Assembly (NCBI GenBank): GCA_910584475.1
Contig: CAJUBD010000009.1
Coordinates: 62,001 to 126,000 of the forward strand
Length of the DNA stretch: 64,000 nucleotides
DNA from: an uncultured Treponema sp.
Lineage (GTDB): Bacteria; Spirochaetota; Spirochaetia; Treponematales; Treponemataceae
Direction of reading: 5' to 3'
Shown: piece after piece, positions 1-10,646 of the stretch
Layout: each line of letters opens with the position of its first letter
Position numbering within the stretch: position 1 is the first letter of the stretch
Translations under genes and position numbers: made by a program
Notes under the pieces: model-generated
What the model saw: the letters and a program-made list of their open reading frames with translations, nothing else
What the model was told of the DNA's origin: nothing
Database searches by the model: none

Positions 1-317
1 TCCTTGCTTCTGGAAATGTTCGCGCTACGCAGTTCGTCGTTGAAGTAGAGGTATAAGGACATCAGGTTTTGCGCTATCTGCCCGCCTTTTTCCATGTCCA
101 GCGAGACTTGCAGCTCTGTGATGATTTCCTGCGCTCGCAGAATGTCGGCGCTGAACGATTCGATTTTCGCGACCGGAATTTTGCCATCGGCGGTAAACTT
201 CGATGAAGCCGATGCGAGTTTTTTGACCGCGCCTTCGTACAAAAGCACGACGAGTTCTGCGGGGCTTGCCGTTTTCACGCTGGCTTTTTTGTAAGCGTTG
301 TAAGCCTGATTATACAT
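1..317 (-). CDS. fliS: Flagellar secretion chaperone FliS (3' end beyond window)
   Basis: The reading frame starts at an ATG (315-317 read on the minus strand) behind a strong GGAGGCAAG Shine-Dalgarno sequence and stays open to the window edge, giving about 105 residues. It opens MYNQAYNAYKKASVKTAS and continues with PAELVVLLYEGAVKKL, the hallmark of FliS, which binds the C-terminus of flagellin in the cytoplasm and prevents its premature polymerisation before export. A sigma-28-like promoter lies just upstream. FliS is usually 120-150 residues, so little is missing. Identification is confident; the 3' end is not visible. Confidence 0.9.
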   Translation of the reverse strand, partial: MYNQAYNAYKKASVKTASPAELVVLLYEGAVKKLASASSKFTADGKIPVAKIESFSADILRAQEIITELQVSLDMEKGGQIAQNLMSLYLYFNDELRSANISRSK

Positions 318-353
318 CCTTGCCTCCAAGAAAAAGGTAATGCATCACTTTGA

Positions 354-380
354 TTTTCGGCTTTTTGAAATTTTTGTTTA
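354..380 (-). promoter_or_regulatory. Sigma-28 (FliA-type) promoter of fliS
   Basis: Read on the minus strand this is TAAA, 15 bases, then GCCGAAAA. The flagellar sigma-28 consensus is TAAA-N15-GCCGATAA, so only one base of the -10 differs. It sits about 37 bases before the fliS start. Confidence 0.7.
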
Positions 381-502
381 GAGAATTTTTGGGGATTTCA
401 TGAAAAATTTCACGCGCACGAAAGGCGAATAATGCGCGCGATGCGCCTTTGGGAATATTTGCTTATATGCGCGGGCATTCCCGAGGGTGCGCGGATTTGG
501 GG

Positions 503-3500
503 CTATCTGTATTTTTGAACCTTACCAACAGTTTCCAATTCGAACTTGAATTGTTGGTCACCATCATGGCTGTGGTTCGCATTGTCAATTTTCGCATATC
601 CACCAGGCGGAACAGGATAATTTTTATAGAAACTGACCCAACTGTTCTGTCCAAAAATTCCGCAGTATGGACCTTGGCTAATTCCATCTTTGTCGGAAAT
701 TGTTTTTTCGTCCATAAGCCCTGCCAAGAACATAAAGTAATAATCTGTCGCGATTGCCCATGTTACAAAATAATAATCATAGGTATTATCATTTCGATTG
801 GTATTATCATTTCGAGTCAAAAGGCAAGTTTTAGTATTATGGGTTATGTCCCAATCAGTTGGCAAGCCTTGGGTGGAATTTGCCCCTGTAGGTGTGTCTC
901 CTCCGCGTATAAATAAGCCGCAGCCTTTGCTGTTTTGTGTATTATTTTCTATTGTTGTATTCCCATCTTTTTTATTCCATCGGGAATCATCTTGATTAGG
1001 CAATGGAACTCCGGTTATTTCTATTGTGGTTCTGTATGCGACTCCATTGGCTTTTTCTGGAAAGTCACCTTTTGTTGCTTCCGCGACGATATTATATTCA
1101 AGGCCATGTCGATTATCTTTTGAGCCGATAGTTACAGGTGTCAAATAGTTTTGTAAATCAACTTTATTGGAAAGTGTTTTTGTCTCTTTATTTCGGTTTG
1201 CTGGTAGCACATCAGGGGGAGTGTTGCTTCCGCGTCCTATCACTGTAAAGGAATCCCTTTTATATTCTTTATATTGATATTGTACCGTGGCACCAGGCGT
1301 CTCGCAGTCCACTTTAAATTCTGCCGTCAAAGGTTGTATCGCCGCATAATTATTTACAGTCGTAGTGCCTTTCTTTATCCTTATCACGGGCTTTTCCACT
1401 CCGCTAGTGGAATGCGGCTCGATCTTTCCAGAGGCTTTGAATTTCGAGCCGCCTTTTGCGTCTTGCATGAAGCCTTCAGGTACTTCGATTTTATATGTCG
1501 CGCCTTTGCAAGGAATAGGCGAATTGAATGTTACGGTAACCGTCTTGTCTTCAACGCTTACGTTCTGTGAGCGGACATCCTGTGAAAGTATATGCGCGCC
1601 AGTCGCTTCATACGCGGCAACCACTTTTGAATCATTTGAATCATATTCATACTTCAACACATATTTGGAAGTGAGATCCGCTTTGAAATTGCTGTCCGCG
1701 CCGTTCGTCGTGAGTTCGTAGTAATCTTGGAGTTTGTCATTTTTGCCAAAAAGCACGCGCCCTTCTGCTTCTGTGAGGACTGCCGGAACTTTGTCCACTC
1801 CGTCACTTGCGCCCTTTTGCTGCGTTATTGTAACTACGCCATTTCCTTTTGCGATGGCTTTGTCATAAGTGATGGTGAGAATGCTCGTGCTGTCATCAAA
1901 TTTGATGTCCTTTACTTGAGGCGCGGATGTTATGATGCCGATGCTCTTCATTTTGGCGAGATTTTTTCCGAGACTTGCATTTTTTATGATTTCTTGTATG
2001 GATTTATTTATTTCGGCTGTAACATCCGCCGTGTCATTTTTTACAGTGCCGAGACTTACCGCCGTGACATTCAGCGAATCCACGCTTTCGCCATTCTTCC
2101 CGATTTTATATTCAAACAGAATGTCGTTTGCTCCGATGCCTGTTTGACTTGCGGCTCTTGGGACTTTCACGCCATTATTTAATGTGATTTCTTGATTGCC
2201 GCTGAATTCCAATTTTTTATTAAAGCGAATGAATATTTGTATGGTTTCGCCGGCTTCATAAAATCCGTCTTTATTCAGAGCGGAAATATATTCGACTCTT
2301 GGAGTCTGCGAATCGACTAGGAAAGAATATTTTTGCTTTTGGGAATTTCCACCCCAATCCGTCACGTTTCCTTCAAATACGAGCGAAGCCCCCGTCAGAT
2401 TACGCGCCTCCGCTTCAAAAGTGCCGTCAGCGTTTACGCTTGCTGTAATCGGATGTCCATTTGCCGTCAAATCCAGCGCGAGGTATTTTTTATAGTCTTT
2501 CCAAATGTCAATGGAATTGTCGCCGATTTTTCCATACACTTTCACACAAGTCTTTTCTCCAAATGCGGGCAGCATTTCTCCGCCTTCTTGTTCGCGAGTA
2601 ATTGAAGTCGCTCCTTCATACGAATAATATTCAAGTTTGGTGAATTGTATTTTTGGAGCTTCGATGTCGCCTTGGATTGTATATGTGGTTGTCAAGGCAT
2701 TTTTGTCGCCGTCTTCTACGCGGAAAACGAATGTCTGGTTTGCGAGCTTTTTGTCTTTGCCGTCAATTCCGAGGTCGTTGAAAATGTTTATCTTTAAAGT
2801 GTTTTTGTAAATCTTTCTTTTGATGCCGTTTTCAGTAATAGTTTCCCCTGTATCGTTCAGAGCAAACTCATGCACTTTTCCTTTTTTCAAATCGCCCGTA
2901 ATTTTGGTGGTTTCGTTCCATTTTGACGAACTTGAATTTGAATATTCGATGATGTCCGTGGAATTCGTGATGTACGCCATCTTCAAAGACTCGACTTTGG
3001 TTTCGTCTTTTGAAATTATCGTAAAAGTAAAGTTTCCGTTCGCGTCTCCGAAAAGGGTTTCTGATTGGCTTCCTGGAGTATGGGATGCTTCCACCGAGGG
3101 AAACAGTTTGTCCACAATCTTTATCCAGCCTGTCTTTGTGTCCGATTTGTTGCCGTTTTTGTCTGTGGCGGTTATCTCTACGTTGTAAGTGTCGCTATTC
3201 TCTGGAAGAGGAAGTTCAAAGTAAACATTGTTTTCATCTTCAGCGTCTTCGCTGGCGGAGTAAATTTCCTTTTCGTTAAAGTCTTCATAAATAGTCGCGC
3301 CGTTTGCATTTTTTATGGTTACGATGACAGATTTTATGGCCGTGTCGTCATAGGCGTTTCCCAAAACGGAAGAGCCTGCATAGACATTTTTCGGGTTCTT
3401 CTCATCGCCCAATATGATGTCAATCCACGGCTTGTCCGCTTCTTTCCAGAGGCATGCGTAGCCTTGGAGTTGTAAGCCTGAATCATTTCCGGCGCTGTCG

Positions 3501-4324
3501 CAAGTGCTTGTGAAAATCTTCAGGATGTGCTGCTTTTCGTCCAAATCGTAGAGCGCGCATTCTTTGAGCTTGACAGGAATTTCCCATGAGCGGAGAGCGT
3601 CCACCACAATGTCGCTGTCCGAAATTTTGTCGGCTTCGTTCTGCACGATTCGCTTTTTGAAAAGTTCTTCTTCCGCTCCGTCTTCTTTTATGAGCACTTC
3701 GATGTATTTTATGGCGTTTTCCTCGGCAGTCTTTCCTGAGACGGAAAAGTCGCCGGTCAAAAACTGCGTTACTTTCGTAATGTCCTTATAATCTTCGATA
3801 TTTTTAAATACACTTGGATATTGTGCTAGTGGTGGCGAGGAAATGGTTATTTTGGGCGCGGATTTGTCTATGATTACATCGCGGCTTTTGCTGCTTTCCG
3901 CCGAGGAATTTCCCGCTTCGTCCAAAGCCTTTACTTCTATCGAAAAAGTTCCGACGCCTGAGATGGTCGCACTTTTTATGGTCCATTCTGCGCTTTTTTT
4001 GCTTTCTTGAATCCACTCTGATTCAGTGTCAGCAACGAATTGATTTGAGTCTTTCGCCTTGTATTGCCAAGTCGAGCCTTTGTGCCTCCAAGTGTTTCCG
4101 TCCAATTCTACTGTTACCGTGCCCACCGCGAAATCGTCTGTGACTATGCCGCGTATGTCAAATTTTTCTCCCACATTTTCGCGGGCTTCTGGTGAAATTA
4201 TAGTTACTGTAGGTCCTTTGAGGTCTACCGCGTCTCCCAAACCTGTATTGCACGCGCTGAAAAAAAGTGCGCTCTGCGCAAAAAGAAAAACTGCGAACGC
4301 TTTTAGAAAAACTTTGCCTTTCAT
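503..4324 (-). CDS. Giant repeat lipoprotein, paralogue A
   Basis: A 1273-residue protein with a lipoprotein signal peptide ending FFSAC (lipidated Cys25), followed by TGLGDAVDLKGP, which matches the SGLGESIDLTPP opening of the neighbouring paralogue. The body looks like a string of beta-sandwich (Ig-like/cadherin-like) domains: recurrent ITATDKNGN and KALDEAGN type phrases, a YISALNKDGFYEAGE segment, and an ETPGATVQY motif resembling chitobiase C-terminal-like domains. No catalytic motif was recognised. It starts 21 bases after the stop of paralogue B with a GAGGAGGGATG ribosome site, so the two are probably cotranscribed. A surface or periplasmic adhesive or scaffold role is inference. Near the C-terminus the codons for NDNT occur twice close together (DNA 782-816). 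Confidence 0.75.
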   Translation of the reverse strand: MKGKVFLKAFAVFLFAQSALFFSACNTGLGDAVDLKGPTVTIISPEARENVGEKFDIRGIVTDDFAVGTVTVELDGNTWRHKGSTWQYKAKDSNQFVADTESEWIQESKKSAEWTIKSATISGVGTFSIEVKALDEAGNSSAESSKSRDVIIDKSAPKITISSPPLAQYPSVFKNIEDYKDITKVTQFLTGDFSVSGKTAEENAIKYIEVLIKEDGAEEELFKKRIVQNEADKISDSDIVVDALRSWEIPVKLKECALYDLDEKQHILKIFTSTCDSAGNDSGLQLQGYACLWKEADKPWIDIILGDEKNPKNVYAGSSVLGNAYDDTAIKSVIVTIKNANGATIYEDFNEKEIYSASEDAEDENNVYFELPLPENSDTYNVEITATDKNGNKSDTKTGWIKIVDKLFPSVEASHTPGSQSETLFGDANGNFTFTIISKDETKVESLKMAYITNSTDIIEYSNSSSSKWNETTKITGDLKKGKVHEFALNDTGETITENGIKRKIYKNTLKINIFNDLGIDGKDKKLANQTFVFRVEDGDKNALTTTYTIQGDIEAPKIQFTKLEYYSYEGATSITREQEGGEMLPAFGEKTCVKVYGKIGDNSIDIWKDYKKYLALDLTANGHPITASVNADGTFEAEARNLTGASLVFEGNVTDWGGNSQKQKYSFLVDSQTPRVEYISALNKDGFYEAGETIQIFIRFNKKLEFSGNQEITLNNGVKVPRAASQTGIGANDILFEYKIGKNGESVDSLNVTAVSLGTVKNDTADVTAEINKSIQEIIKNASLGKNLAKMKSIGIITSAPQVKDIKFDDSTSILTITYDKAIAKGNGVVTITQQKGASDGVDKVPAVLTEAEGRVLFGKNDKLQDYYELTTNGADSNFKADLTSKYVLKYEYDSNDSKVVAAYEATGAHILSQDVRSQNVSVEDKTVTVTFNSPIPCKGATYKIEVPEGFMQDAKGGSKFKASGKIEPHSTSGVEKPVIRIKKGTTTVNNYAAIQPLTAEFKVDCETPGATVQYQYKEYKRDSFTVIGRGSNTPPDVLPANRNKETKTLSNKVDLQNYLTPVTIGSKDNRHGLEYNIVAEATKGDFPEKANGVAYRTTIEITGVPLPNQDDSRWNKKDGNTTIENNTQNSKGCGLFIRGGDTPTGANSTQGLPTDWDITHNTKTCLLTRNDNTNRNDNTYDYYFVTWAIATDYYFMFLAGLMDEKTISDKDGISQGPYCGIFGQNSWVSFYKNYPVPPGGYAKIDNANHSHDGDQQFKFELETVGKVQKYR

Positions 4325-4345
4325 TTTTTCATCCCTCCTCTTGCA

Positions 4346-7300
4346 TTAATTTGTATATTCTAACATTGTGTAATAATCTTTGTTTTTGCAATAATGGTAC
4401 ATTCCATAAGTTACATTGGGGTTCGCAGGATCTTGGAAATTAGTGGCATACGTTTGCAAAGTAAAGTCGTCATTAATCTGCCAGCTCAGCCAATAAAAGT
4501 GCTTGTCGCCATTTGTGTATGCTATCTGATAGTCGCTGGCTTTGTCGCCATTTGCCGTCAAAGGCCAACCTGCCGTATACGAAGAGCCTTCTGGTATTTG
4601 CGAACCATAGATGCGAAGAGGGGTTTTTATTTTATCATCAGCCTTGATTATGTCAGCATTTCTGGTGCGAGCATTGTTTCTATCAAGGCTCCAATCTAAT
4701 CTTGTTGTATTCAAATAATAATGTATGACTGTCTTGAACGCGCCTTCCTTTCCTTCGGCACTGTCTTCCATATTATTTTTCGTAGCCTTTGCCTTGATGT
4801 AGATTTTTTCGGCGATTTCCTTGCTTTTCTTTCCGATTGCAATGACTGTGCTAGAGCCTTTTGAGATGGTCACGCTGTTGTTTGCATTTATCGCCGCAAA
4901 GACACTGCTTGTTATGTCATCGATTCTCGTTGTTTGTTCATCATTTTTAGATAATTTCAATATATCCTCTTCTGTAATTGGGGTCGATTCCTTTGAATCT
5001 GTACCATACATCACCGTCGCGCCAGGCGTTTCGCAGTCTATCTTGAATGTGGTCTGTGCCGCGCCATAGCCTTTTTTGCGCTGCTCATCGTTTGTAGCGG
5101 GCGTGAACGGATTTGCTTCTCTGTCATTCGTCGCAGTGCGATTCACGCGGATTACTGGAGTGGCGACAGGTCCGACCCAGAATGTATAGGCCGTGCCGTC
5201 TAGTTCAAAATCTTTTTCGTTGCTTGAAAGGGTAGAATAATTGTATGCTTCGTCGCGCACCGAGAAATTTTTCAAAATGATTTTGTATTCCACGCCGTTT
5301 ACAAGCCCGCCGATAAAGTCGTCATCGGTGATTTCCAGTTCCAAAGAATTGACATTGCTCTTTATTCTTGAATAGTCGATTTCCGCCTTGTGGTAGCCGG
5401 CGCTTTCCAAAACCGTCCTCAATTTTCCGACCGTTCCCGTAGTGTCGCCGATGTTCAAGTCGTATGCCAAGACATATTTCGTCGTGAGGTCTGGAACCAT
5501 CTTGCCGCCTGATTCCTTTATGCCGTTCGTGTACTGCATGTATGGGCCTTTCGGAATGAGCGTGTTTTCTATGTATTTTTCGCTGCTCGACAAGTCAGCC
5601 GTGCCGCACAAAGTTTTCTTTTGTGCGGAATCTGCCTTTTCGTTGTAGATTTTCAGGAAAACGTCTTCGCTCAAAACCGGCGGAATGTACCAACCGTCCG
5701 TGCGCTGTATTATTACAGTGCCGCTTTCCACAGTGACAGGCTCGTTGAATGTGAAGTTTATCTTGGCGGATTTGCTGACTTTGTTCACTACGCCGTCCGC
5801 GGCAGGCATCATACTTTTTATGTACGGCGCGATTGAGTCGATTTTGTATTGTTTGCTGTTGACTCCACTTGTGCAATCTTTGCTTATGTTGCCTTCCAAG
5901 ATCGCGCCATTTTTTTCTATGTTGCCGATTTTGAGATTCGTGCATTCGATATTTTCGGGCACTTTATATTCAAAATAAAGCGTGTTTGAATTGTTTCCTT
6001 TCGTATATGCCGCGCGTCGGTTTTCTTCGGGCACCTCAGTTCCATCTTTGTATTTGAAATTTGTGCCCGAAAGTTGGATGTATGGCGCGCCGTTCACATA
6101 GACTTTGAAATCAAAATTCGCCTGAAGCCTTATCGTGTCGCCCTTTACGAATGCGGTTTGAGAATCGTGGTCGCAAGTTATGCTTTCCAAAACCCCGAAC
6201 TGGTCGAATTGAATTGTCAGGCTTTCATTTGAAGTGCCGCCAATTTGATCCGTCGCGCTCAAAGTATATTTGTAGACTTTTCCGAGGCTTGCCTCATCTT
6301 CGTCGAATTTAATTTCGCAGGTTTTGCCGGAATTTTCGGAGTAAAATACATCCTTTCCATTGTCGCTGCCTTTGACGGAAAATTGCGTGATTTGCAGATT
6401 GCTTTCCGAATATGGCTCAATCGTAAATGTCGTTTCCCTGTTGGCGAGCGGCGTGAACATAAAGTTTTCGGCGGGCGTTTCTACTTTGTCGCTGTTTTTA
6501 TAGCCTATTTTAAACTTCGGCGCAGAACTTATTTTGCTCATTCGGAAAGTTTTCGTCACTACATTTCCAGTCGGGTCTTTCGTGGCAATCATAAATACTT
6601 TGTTTTCATTGTGAACTTTTCCACTTACAAGAAAATCTTTGAAGAAATTAAATTTTTTGGAGAATTCATAAGTGGGCTTGTTTGAAACTTTGTCAGTCGT
6701 CGTTGCGGTCAAATTGTATATTTTCATTGTGCCGCTTGTTGCGTCCGCGACAAAGCCGTAAGTTTTGAAAAAGTCTTCCGCGACCTTAATGTCGTCGTTG
6801 CCTTTCGGAAGCCAAGCGATCGCTATTTTGTCCAAATTTTCTTCATTGTCGATGACTTTTCCTTTTATTTCGAAATTGCCGTTTGCGTCCAAAGCGGGCG
6901 CGGAATTCTCTTCAGGCTTATCTACTATTATGATCGGCGCGTCGGCGTTCGTGATGTTGACTGGAATCTCCTCGAAATATTTTCCGTCATCTCTGCCGCT
7001 TTCGTCTTCGACTTTTACCACGATATAGTATGCGCCAAGGTCGAATTCTTTGGTGTCGATTTCAAAGCTCAAATCGCGGCTTCCTTTTTCAAAAGTGTAA
7101 TCGGAAATTGAAACTAAATCTTTGTCGTGGAATTCGTCTTCTTTTACGAGTTTTTCGCTGTATTGGCATGACTTTATTTTGTCGTCATCGAATATGGTTA
7201 CGATTATCGGGGAATCTTTTTGAATCCTGATTTGTCCGTCGGATTGCATTGAAGTGAACGAGACATGCGGCTTATTGTATTCGGATTCCCACGCGAAAAC

Positions 7301-8119
7301 GCCGAATTCTTTTTTTGCGGCTTGGTTTCCGGCTTCGTCCGTCACATTGAGCGAGGGCTTTATATAATGCAAGCCTTGGAGAATTTGCGAAGGAAGCGTC
7401 TCTTCCTTTATCGTAAAGCGCGGAGAATATTTGTTTTCCTGCTCGCCCTCTTGCAAATCTATGGGGATTTCTTTTTTGATGAGAGTTTCGGCTTTTGTTT
7501 CGGGATTCACTTCATAAAGGTCGAGCGAAAGATTTCCGATGCCATAGTTGTCGTCTAGAGACACGACTAAAGTGATTTGCTCGTTTTGAAAATTGTCCTT
7601 ATTTTTCGGCTCGTCCTTTAATTCGGTGAAACCGCCGCTTTCTGTGAATCTTTCGAGCGGATAAAGCCTTGCCACATAGTCGCCCCGTATGATGGACATT
7701 TTGTCCATTTCGGGATTTTGGCTGTCGATGAGAAGCATCACTCGCTGGTGGGATGTATCCGAGCCGTTTTTCAGCGAGTCGTATGCAAAGGCTTCGAATT
7801 CTACTTCATAGTCTCCGTCAAACGAAAAATCGCAATGCCATTTTTCTCCGGCAAGAATCGCCATTTTTTTGCCGCTTATGGTTTCGCCGTCTTTTTTGTA
7901 TTTGTATTCGATTTCAACGCTTTGTACTTTTTTGTTGTCGGTAGCAGTTCCTTTCAGAGTGAAATTTTTAGGAACAAATGTTCCATGGGCAGGGCTTGTT
8001 ATTTCTAATAGGGGGGGGGTAAGGTCAATTGATTCGCCAAGTCCTGATGAACAGGAAAAGAGAAAAAGGCATGCCGCGAAAAATGAGCAGACGCTCACAG
8101 CATATTTAAATCTTCTCAT
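4346..8119 (-). CDS. Giant repeat lipoprotein, paralogue B
   Basis: A 1257-residue protein with a signal peptide ending LFSC (Cys23), then SSGLGESIDLTPP. Like its downstream paralogue it is built of presumed beta-sandwich repeats, with bacterial Ig-like phrases such as KINFTFNEPVTVESG and a late ETPGATVMYGTDSKE segment. The two proteins share their overall domain order, length and C-terminal position of the ETPGATV motif, which indicates tandem duplication followed by divergence. The ribosome site is AGGCGGTG before ATG. A candidate sigma-28 -10 element lies about 80 bases upstream. Function unknown; a cell-envelope location is supported by the lipobox. Confidence 0.75.
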   Translation of the reverse strand: MRRFKYAVSVCSFFAACLFLFSCSSGLGESIDLTPPLLEITSPAHGTFVPKNFTLKGTATDNKKVQSVEIEYKYKKDGETISGKKMAILAGEKWHCDFSFDGDYEVEFEAFAYDSLKNGSDTSHQRVMLLIDSQNPEMDKMSIIRGDYVARLYPLERFTESGGFTELKDEPKNKDNFQNEQITLVVSLDDNYGIGNLSLDLYEVNPETKAETLIKKEIPIDLQEGEQENKYSPRFTIKEETLPSQILQGLHYIKPSLNVTDEAGNQAAKKEFGVFAWESEYNKPHVSFTSMQSDGQIRIQKDSPIIVTIFDDDKIKSCQYSEKLVKEDEFHDKDLVSISDYTFEKGSRDLSFEIDTKEFDLGAYYIVVKVEDESGRDDGKYFEEIPVNITNADAPIIIVDKPEENSAPALDANGNFEIKGKVIDNEENLDKIAIAWLPKGNDDIKVAEDFFKTYGFVADATSGTMKIYNLTATTTDKVSNKPTYEFSKKFNFFKDFLVSGKVHNENKVFMIATKDPTGNVVTKTFRMSKISSAPKFKIGYKNSDKVETPAENFMFTPLANRETTFTIEPYSESNLQITQFSVKGSDNGKDVFYSENSGKTCEIKFDEDEASLGKVYKYTLSATDQIGGTSNESLTIQFDQFGVLESITCDHDSQTAFVKGDTIRLQANFDFKVYVNGAPYIQLSGTNFKYKDGTEVPEENRRAAYTKGNNSNTLYFEYKVPENIECTNLKIGNIEKNGAILEGNISKDCTSGVNSKQYKIDSIAPYIKSMMPAADGVVNKVSKSAKINFTFNEPVTVESGTVIIQRTDGWYIPPVLSEDVFLKIYNEKADSAQKKTLCGTADLSSSEKYIENTLIPKGPYMQYTNGIKESGGKMVPDLTTKYVLAYDLNIGDTTGTVGKLRTVLESAGYHKAEIDYSRIKSNVNSLELEITDDDFIGGLVNGVEYKIILKNFSVRDEAYNYSTLSSNEKDFELDGTAYTFWVGPVATPVIRVNRTATNDREANPFTPATNDEQRKKGYGAAQTTFKIDCETPGATVMYGTDSKESTPITEEDILKLSKNDEQTTRIDDITSSVFAAINANNSVTISKGSSTVIAIGKKSKEIAEKIYIKAKATKNNMEDSAEGKEGAFKTVIHYYLNTTRLDWSLDRNNARTRNADIIKADDKIKTPLRIYGSQIPEGSSYTAGWPLTANGDKASDYQIAYTNGDKHFYWLSWQINDDFTLQTYATNFQDPANPNVTYGMYHYCKNKDYYTMLEYTN

Positions 8120-8196
8120 AAAAACACCGCCTATAAAAAAGTCGTCCAGAGAAGCTCAAATTTCAAGTTTTTTCTATTAATTTATCATCATATATA

Positions 8197-8221
8197 TTAT
8201 CGGCATAATTTCGGTATTTTA
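8197..8221 (-). promoter_or_regulatory. Possible sigma-28 promoter of the lipoprotein pair
   Basis: On the minus strand the sequence has a perfect GCCGATAA -10 element preceded by TAAA, but the gap is 13 bases rather than the usual 15. The rest of the 276-base gap between the lipoprotein gene and ftsH is AT-rich and holds the ftsH promoter; nothing else was recognised in it. Confidence 0.4.
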
Positions 8222-8360
8222 GCACAAGAAAATTAAAAAGTTTTCAATATATATTGTAAGGCATAATTCCCAAAAGTCAAGTTTTTTTGAAAGGTTTCGA
8301 GAAAAAATCCGCACTCAAAATACGAGTCGACATAATTTTCGATTTTTCTTGGAATTTGTG

Positions 8361-8389
8361 TAGAAAAATTATTTTATTTTTTGTATAAT
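8361..8389 (+). promoter_or_regulatory. ftsH promoter, leaderless arrangement
   Basis: TAGAAA (8361-8366), 17 bases, then a perfect TATAAT (8384-8389). The ftsH ATG starts at 8396, exactly six bases after the -10, so the expected transcription start coincides with the start codon. No Shine-Dalgarno sequence is present. Confidence 0.6.
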
Positions 8390-8395
8390 TTAAAT

Positions 8396-10405
8396 ATGGC
8401 AGAAGAAAAAAAGTCGGAAGACAAGAAAAATAAAAAAGACGAAAAAGATCCGTTTGATTTTTTCAAACTTTCGGGAGACGGCGAAGGCGACGGCGAAAAG
8501 CGCGGCGGACCTTCTGGCCCGCATTTTCCGTTTTGGCTGATAATTCTTGCGGTCGTTTTGATTTTCGGCTTTTTGAATGTTTTTACTTCGAGAGGCAACG
8601 AAAATATAATCGAATTTTCGGAATTCCGCGCGTTGGTTGAAAACGGCACTATAAAAGAAGTCGAGCTTGGAGACACTTATTTTTATGGATATTTGCAGCA
8701 AAAGTCGCAGGCTTCAGACGACGAAGGCGCGCGAAAAGCATTTCCGTTTTCGATGTCGCAAAACAAAAATCCGGACTTTAAGTCTGTCGGGCTTTTGACG
8801 GAAGATTTCATCAAGCTTCTTGATTCGACGGGCGTAAAATACAGCGTCGTTCGCCAGCAAAATGGCTTTATTTTGCAACTGATTTTGAACATCCTTTTGC
8901 CGATTGGACTCATCGCGCTGATGTATTATTTCATTTTCCGCAGGATGGGCGGCGGCGCAGGCGGAATGGGAAGCCTTTTCGGAATTGGCGGCGGAAAAAG
9001 CAAGGCGGTGGAAGAGGGCAAAGTAAAGACGCGCTTTTCCGATGTCGCCGGCGTGGACGAAGCCAAAGAAGAATTGGTGGAAGTAGTTGACTTTTTGAAA
9101 GAGCCAAAAAAGTACACGGACATCGGCGGAAAAATTCCGAAAGGCGTCTTGCTCGTAGGGCCTCCGGGCACTGGAAAGACTTTGCTCGCTCGCGCTGTGG
9201 CAGGCGAGGCGGGCGTTCCGTTTTTCAGGATTTCTGGTTCGGATTTCGTGGAAATGTTCGTGGGCGTGGGCGCGAGCCGCGTTCGGGATTTGTTCCGTGC
9301 CGCCCGTGAAAAAGCGCCTTGCATAATTTTCATCGATGAAATCGACGCGCTTGGAAAAAACCGCATGAACGGATTTGGCGGCGGCAACGACGAGCGCGAG
9401 CAGACTTTGAACCAGCTTCTCGTGGAAATGGACGGCTTCGACAATGAAAAAGGCTTGATAATTTTGGCCGCCACGAACCGTGCCGACATTCTCGACCCTG
9501 CGCTTTTGCGCCCTGGACGTTTTGACCGCCATGTTCCCGTGGAAAAGCCTGACGTAAAAGGTCGCGAGGAAATCTTGAAGATTCATTCCAAAAATGTAAA
9601 GCTCGACAACGATGTGAATTTTGAATCTTTGGCGCATGGCACGACTGGATTTGCTGGCGCGGATTTGGCGAACGTCGTAAATGAAGCCGCCTTGCTCGCA
9701 GTCCGCAACGGACGCAAAAAAGTCACTATGGTTGACTTTGACGAGGCGATTGACAAAGTGAGCATTGGTCTCAAAAAGAAATCTCGCAAGGACAACGAAA
9801 AGGAAATGCGTCTTGTTTCCGTCCACGAAACAGGTCACGCTCTTGTGGGCGCGTTTACGCCGGATTATCCGCCCGTGAACAAAATCACTGTAGTGCCTCG
9901 AAGCCATGGTATCGGCGGCTTCACACAATACCGCGAGGAAGAAGAAAAGAATTTCAGGACGCGGAAAGATATGCTGAATGAAGTGGACACGATGCTCGGA
10001 GGACGCGCCGCGGAAGAAGTGATTTTGGGCGACATTTCCACTGGAGCGTCGAACGACATTGCGCACGCCACAGACACAATCAAGCGAATGATTGTGGATT
10101 TCGGAATGAGCGACAAGTTCAAGAACATGACGCTCGGAAAAGGCGTTTTGGGAAACTCAGGCGGCGAGCCGGTTCTAGTGCGCGAGTTCAGCGAGGAAAC
10201 TCAGAAATTTATCGATGAGGAAATCGCGCGAATAGTGAACGAGCGTTACAATCATGTTTTGGAAATCATAAAGAGCCACAAAACTTTGGCGGAATACATC
10301 GCGAATCGCTTGCTCGAAATCGAAACGATGGACGGAAAGGAATTCTACGAAATCGTGAACGCGGAAAAGCATTGTGCCGAACTTGAAAATAAAGCCAATG
10401 TTTAA
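8396..10405 (+). CDS. ftsH: ATP-dependent zinc metalloprotease FtsH
   Basis: A membrane AAA+ protease that degrades damaged membrane proteins and short-lived regulators. From the ATG at 8396 it is 669 residues: a charged Lys/Asp/Gly-rich cytoplasmic extension of about 45 residues, a first membrane segment at about 46-64, a periplasmic loop, and a second membrane segment near 165-185. Then come Walker A GPPGTGKT (255-262), Walker [10 protein letters not shown], the second region of homology with [20 protein letters not shown], and zinc site HETGH (His477, Glu478, His481). An earlier in-frame TTG at 8381 lies inside the -10 element, so the ATG is preferred. Confidence 0.97.
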   Translation: MAEEKKSEDKKNKKDEKDPFDFFKLSGDGEGDGEKRGGPSGPHFPFWLIILAVVLIFGFLNVFTSRGNENIIEFSEFRALVENGTIKEVELGDTYFYGYLQQKSQASDDEGARKAFPFSMSQNKNPDFKSVGLLTEDFIKLLDSTGVKYSVVRQQNGFILQLILNILLPIGLIALMYYFIFRRMGGGAGGMGSLFGIGGGKSKAVEEGKVKTRFSDVAGVDEAKEELVEVVDFLKEPKKYTDIGGKIPKGVLLVGPPGTGKTLLARAVAGEAGVPFFRISGSDFVEMFVGVGASRVRDLFRAAREKAPCIIFIDEIDALGKNRMNGFGGGNDEREQTLNQLLVEMDGFDNEKGLIILAATNRADILDPALLRPGRFDRHVPVEKPDVKGREEILKIHSKNVKLDNDVNFESLAHGTTGFAGADLANVVNEAALLAVRNGRKKVTMVDFDEAIDKVSIGLKKKSRKDNEKEMRLVSVHETGHALVGAFTPDYPPVNKITVVPRSHGIGGFTQYREEEEKNFRTRKDMLNEVDTMLGGRAAEEVILGDISTGASNDIAHATDTIKRMIVDFGMSDKFKNMTLGKGVLGNSGGEPVLVREFSEETQKFIDEEIARIVNERYNHVLEIIKSHKTLAEYIANRLLEIETMDGKEFYEIVNAEKHCAELENKANV

Positions 10406-10592
10406 AATTGTCGCTAAAATAGCGCGACAATTTTAACTTTGAGTTTTGTTGGTGCAGAGCACCTTACCGAAAACTCGTTTATTCATTGTGCTTTTCGCTT
10501 GAAACTTCGCGCTCTTTGCGAAGGCATTTCATTGCGAAACAAGTTTTTCTACGAGTCGAAAGTTTCAATTTTTGACTCGTAGAAAAATTAAG
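10404..10592 (+). repeat. Modular hairpin unit after ftsH
   Basis: One copy of the intergenic unit found throughout the window. Hairpin 1 has 11-base arms (10404-10414 and 10424-10434) and the 9-base loop TAAAATAGC, and its left arm includes the last two bases of the ftsH stop codon. A GAGTTTT/AAAACTC hairpin follows, then a region containing CATTGCGAAAC, then a hairpin with 14-base arms (10544-10557 and 10574-10587) ending in TTAAG. It probably shapes the ftsH mRNA 3' end. Confidence 0.65.
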
Positions 10593-10646
10593 TAAAGAAT
10601 ATTTCAAAGTTGAAAAACTTAATTTTTATTGTTAGCTGGAGCGATT

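Noticed and set aside
8714..10066. Long antisense open frame across ftsH (450 residues)
   Set aside because: It mirrors the codon bias of ftsH, has a low-complexity composition and no start signals, and ftsH is certain.
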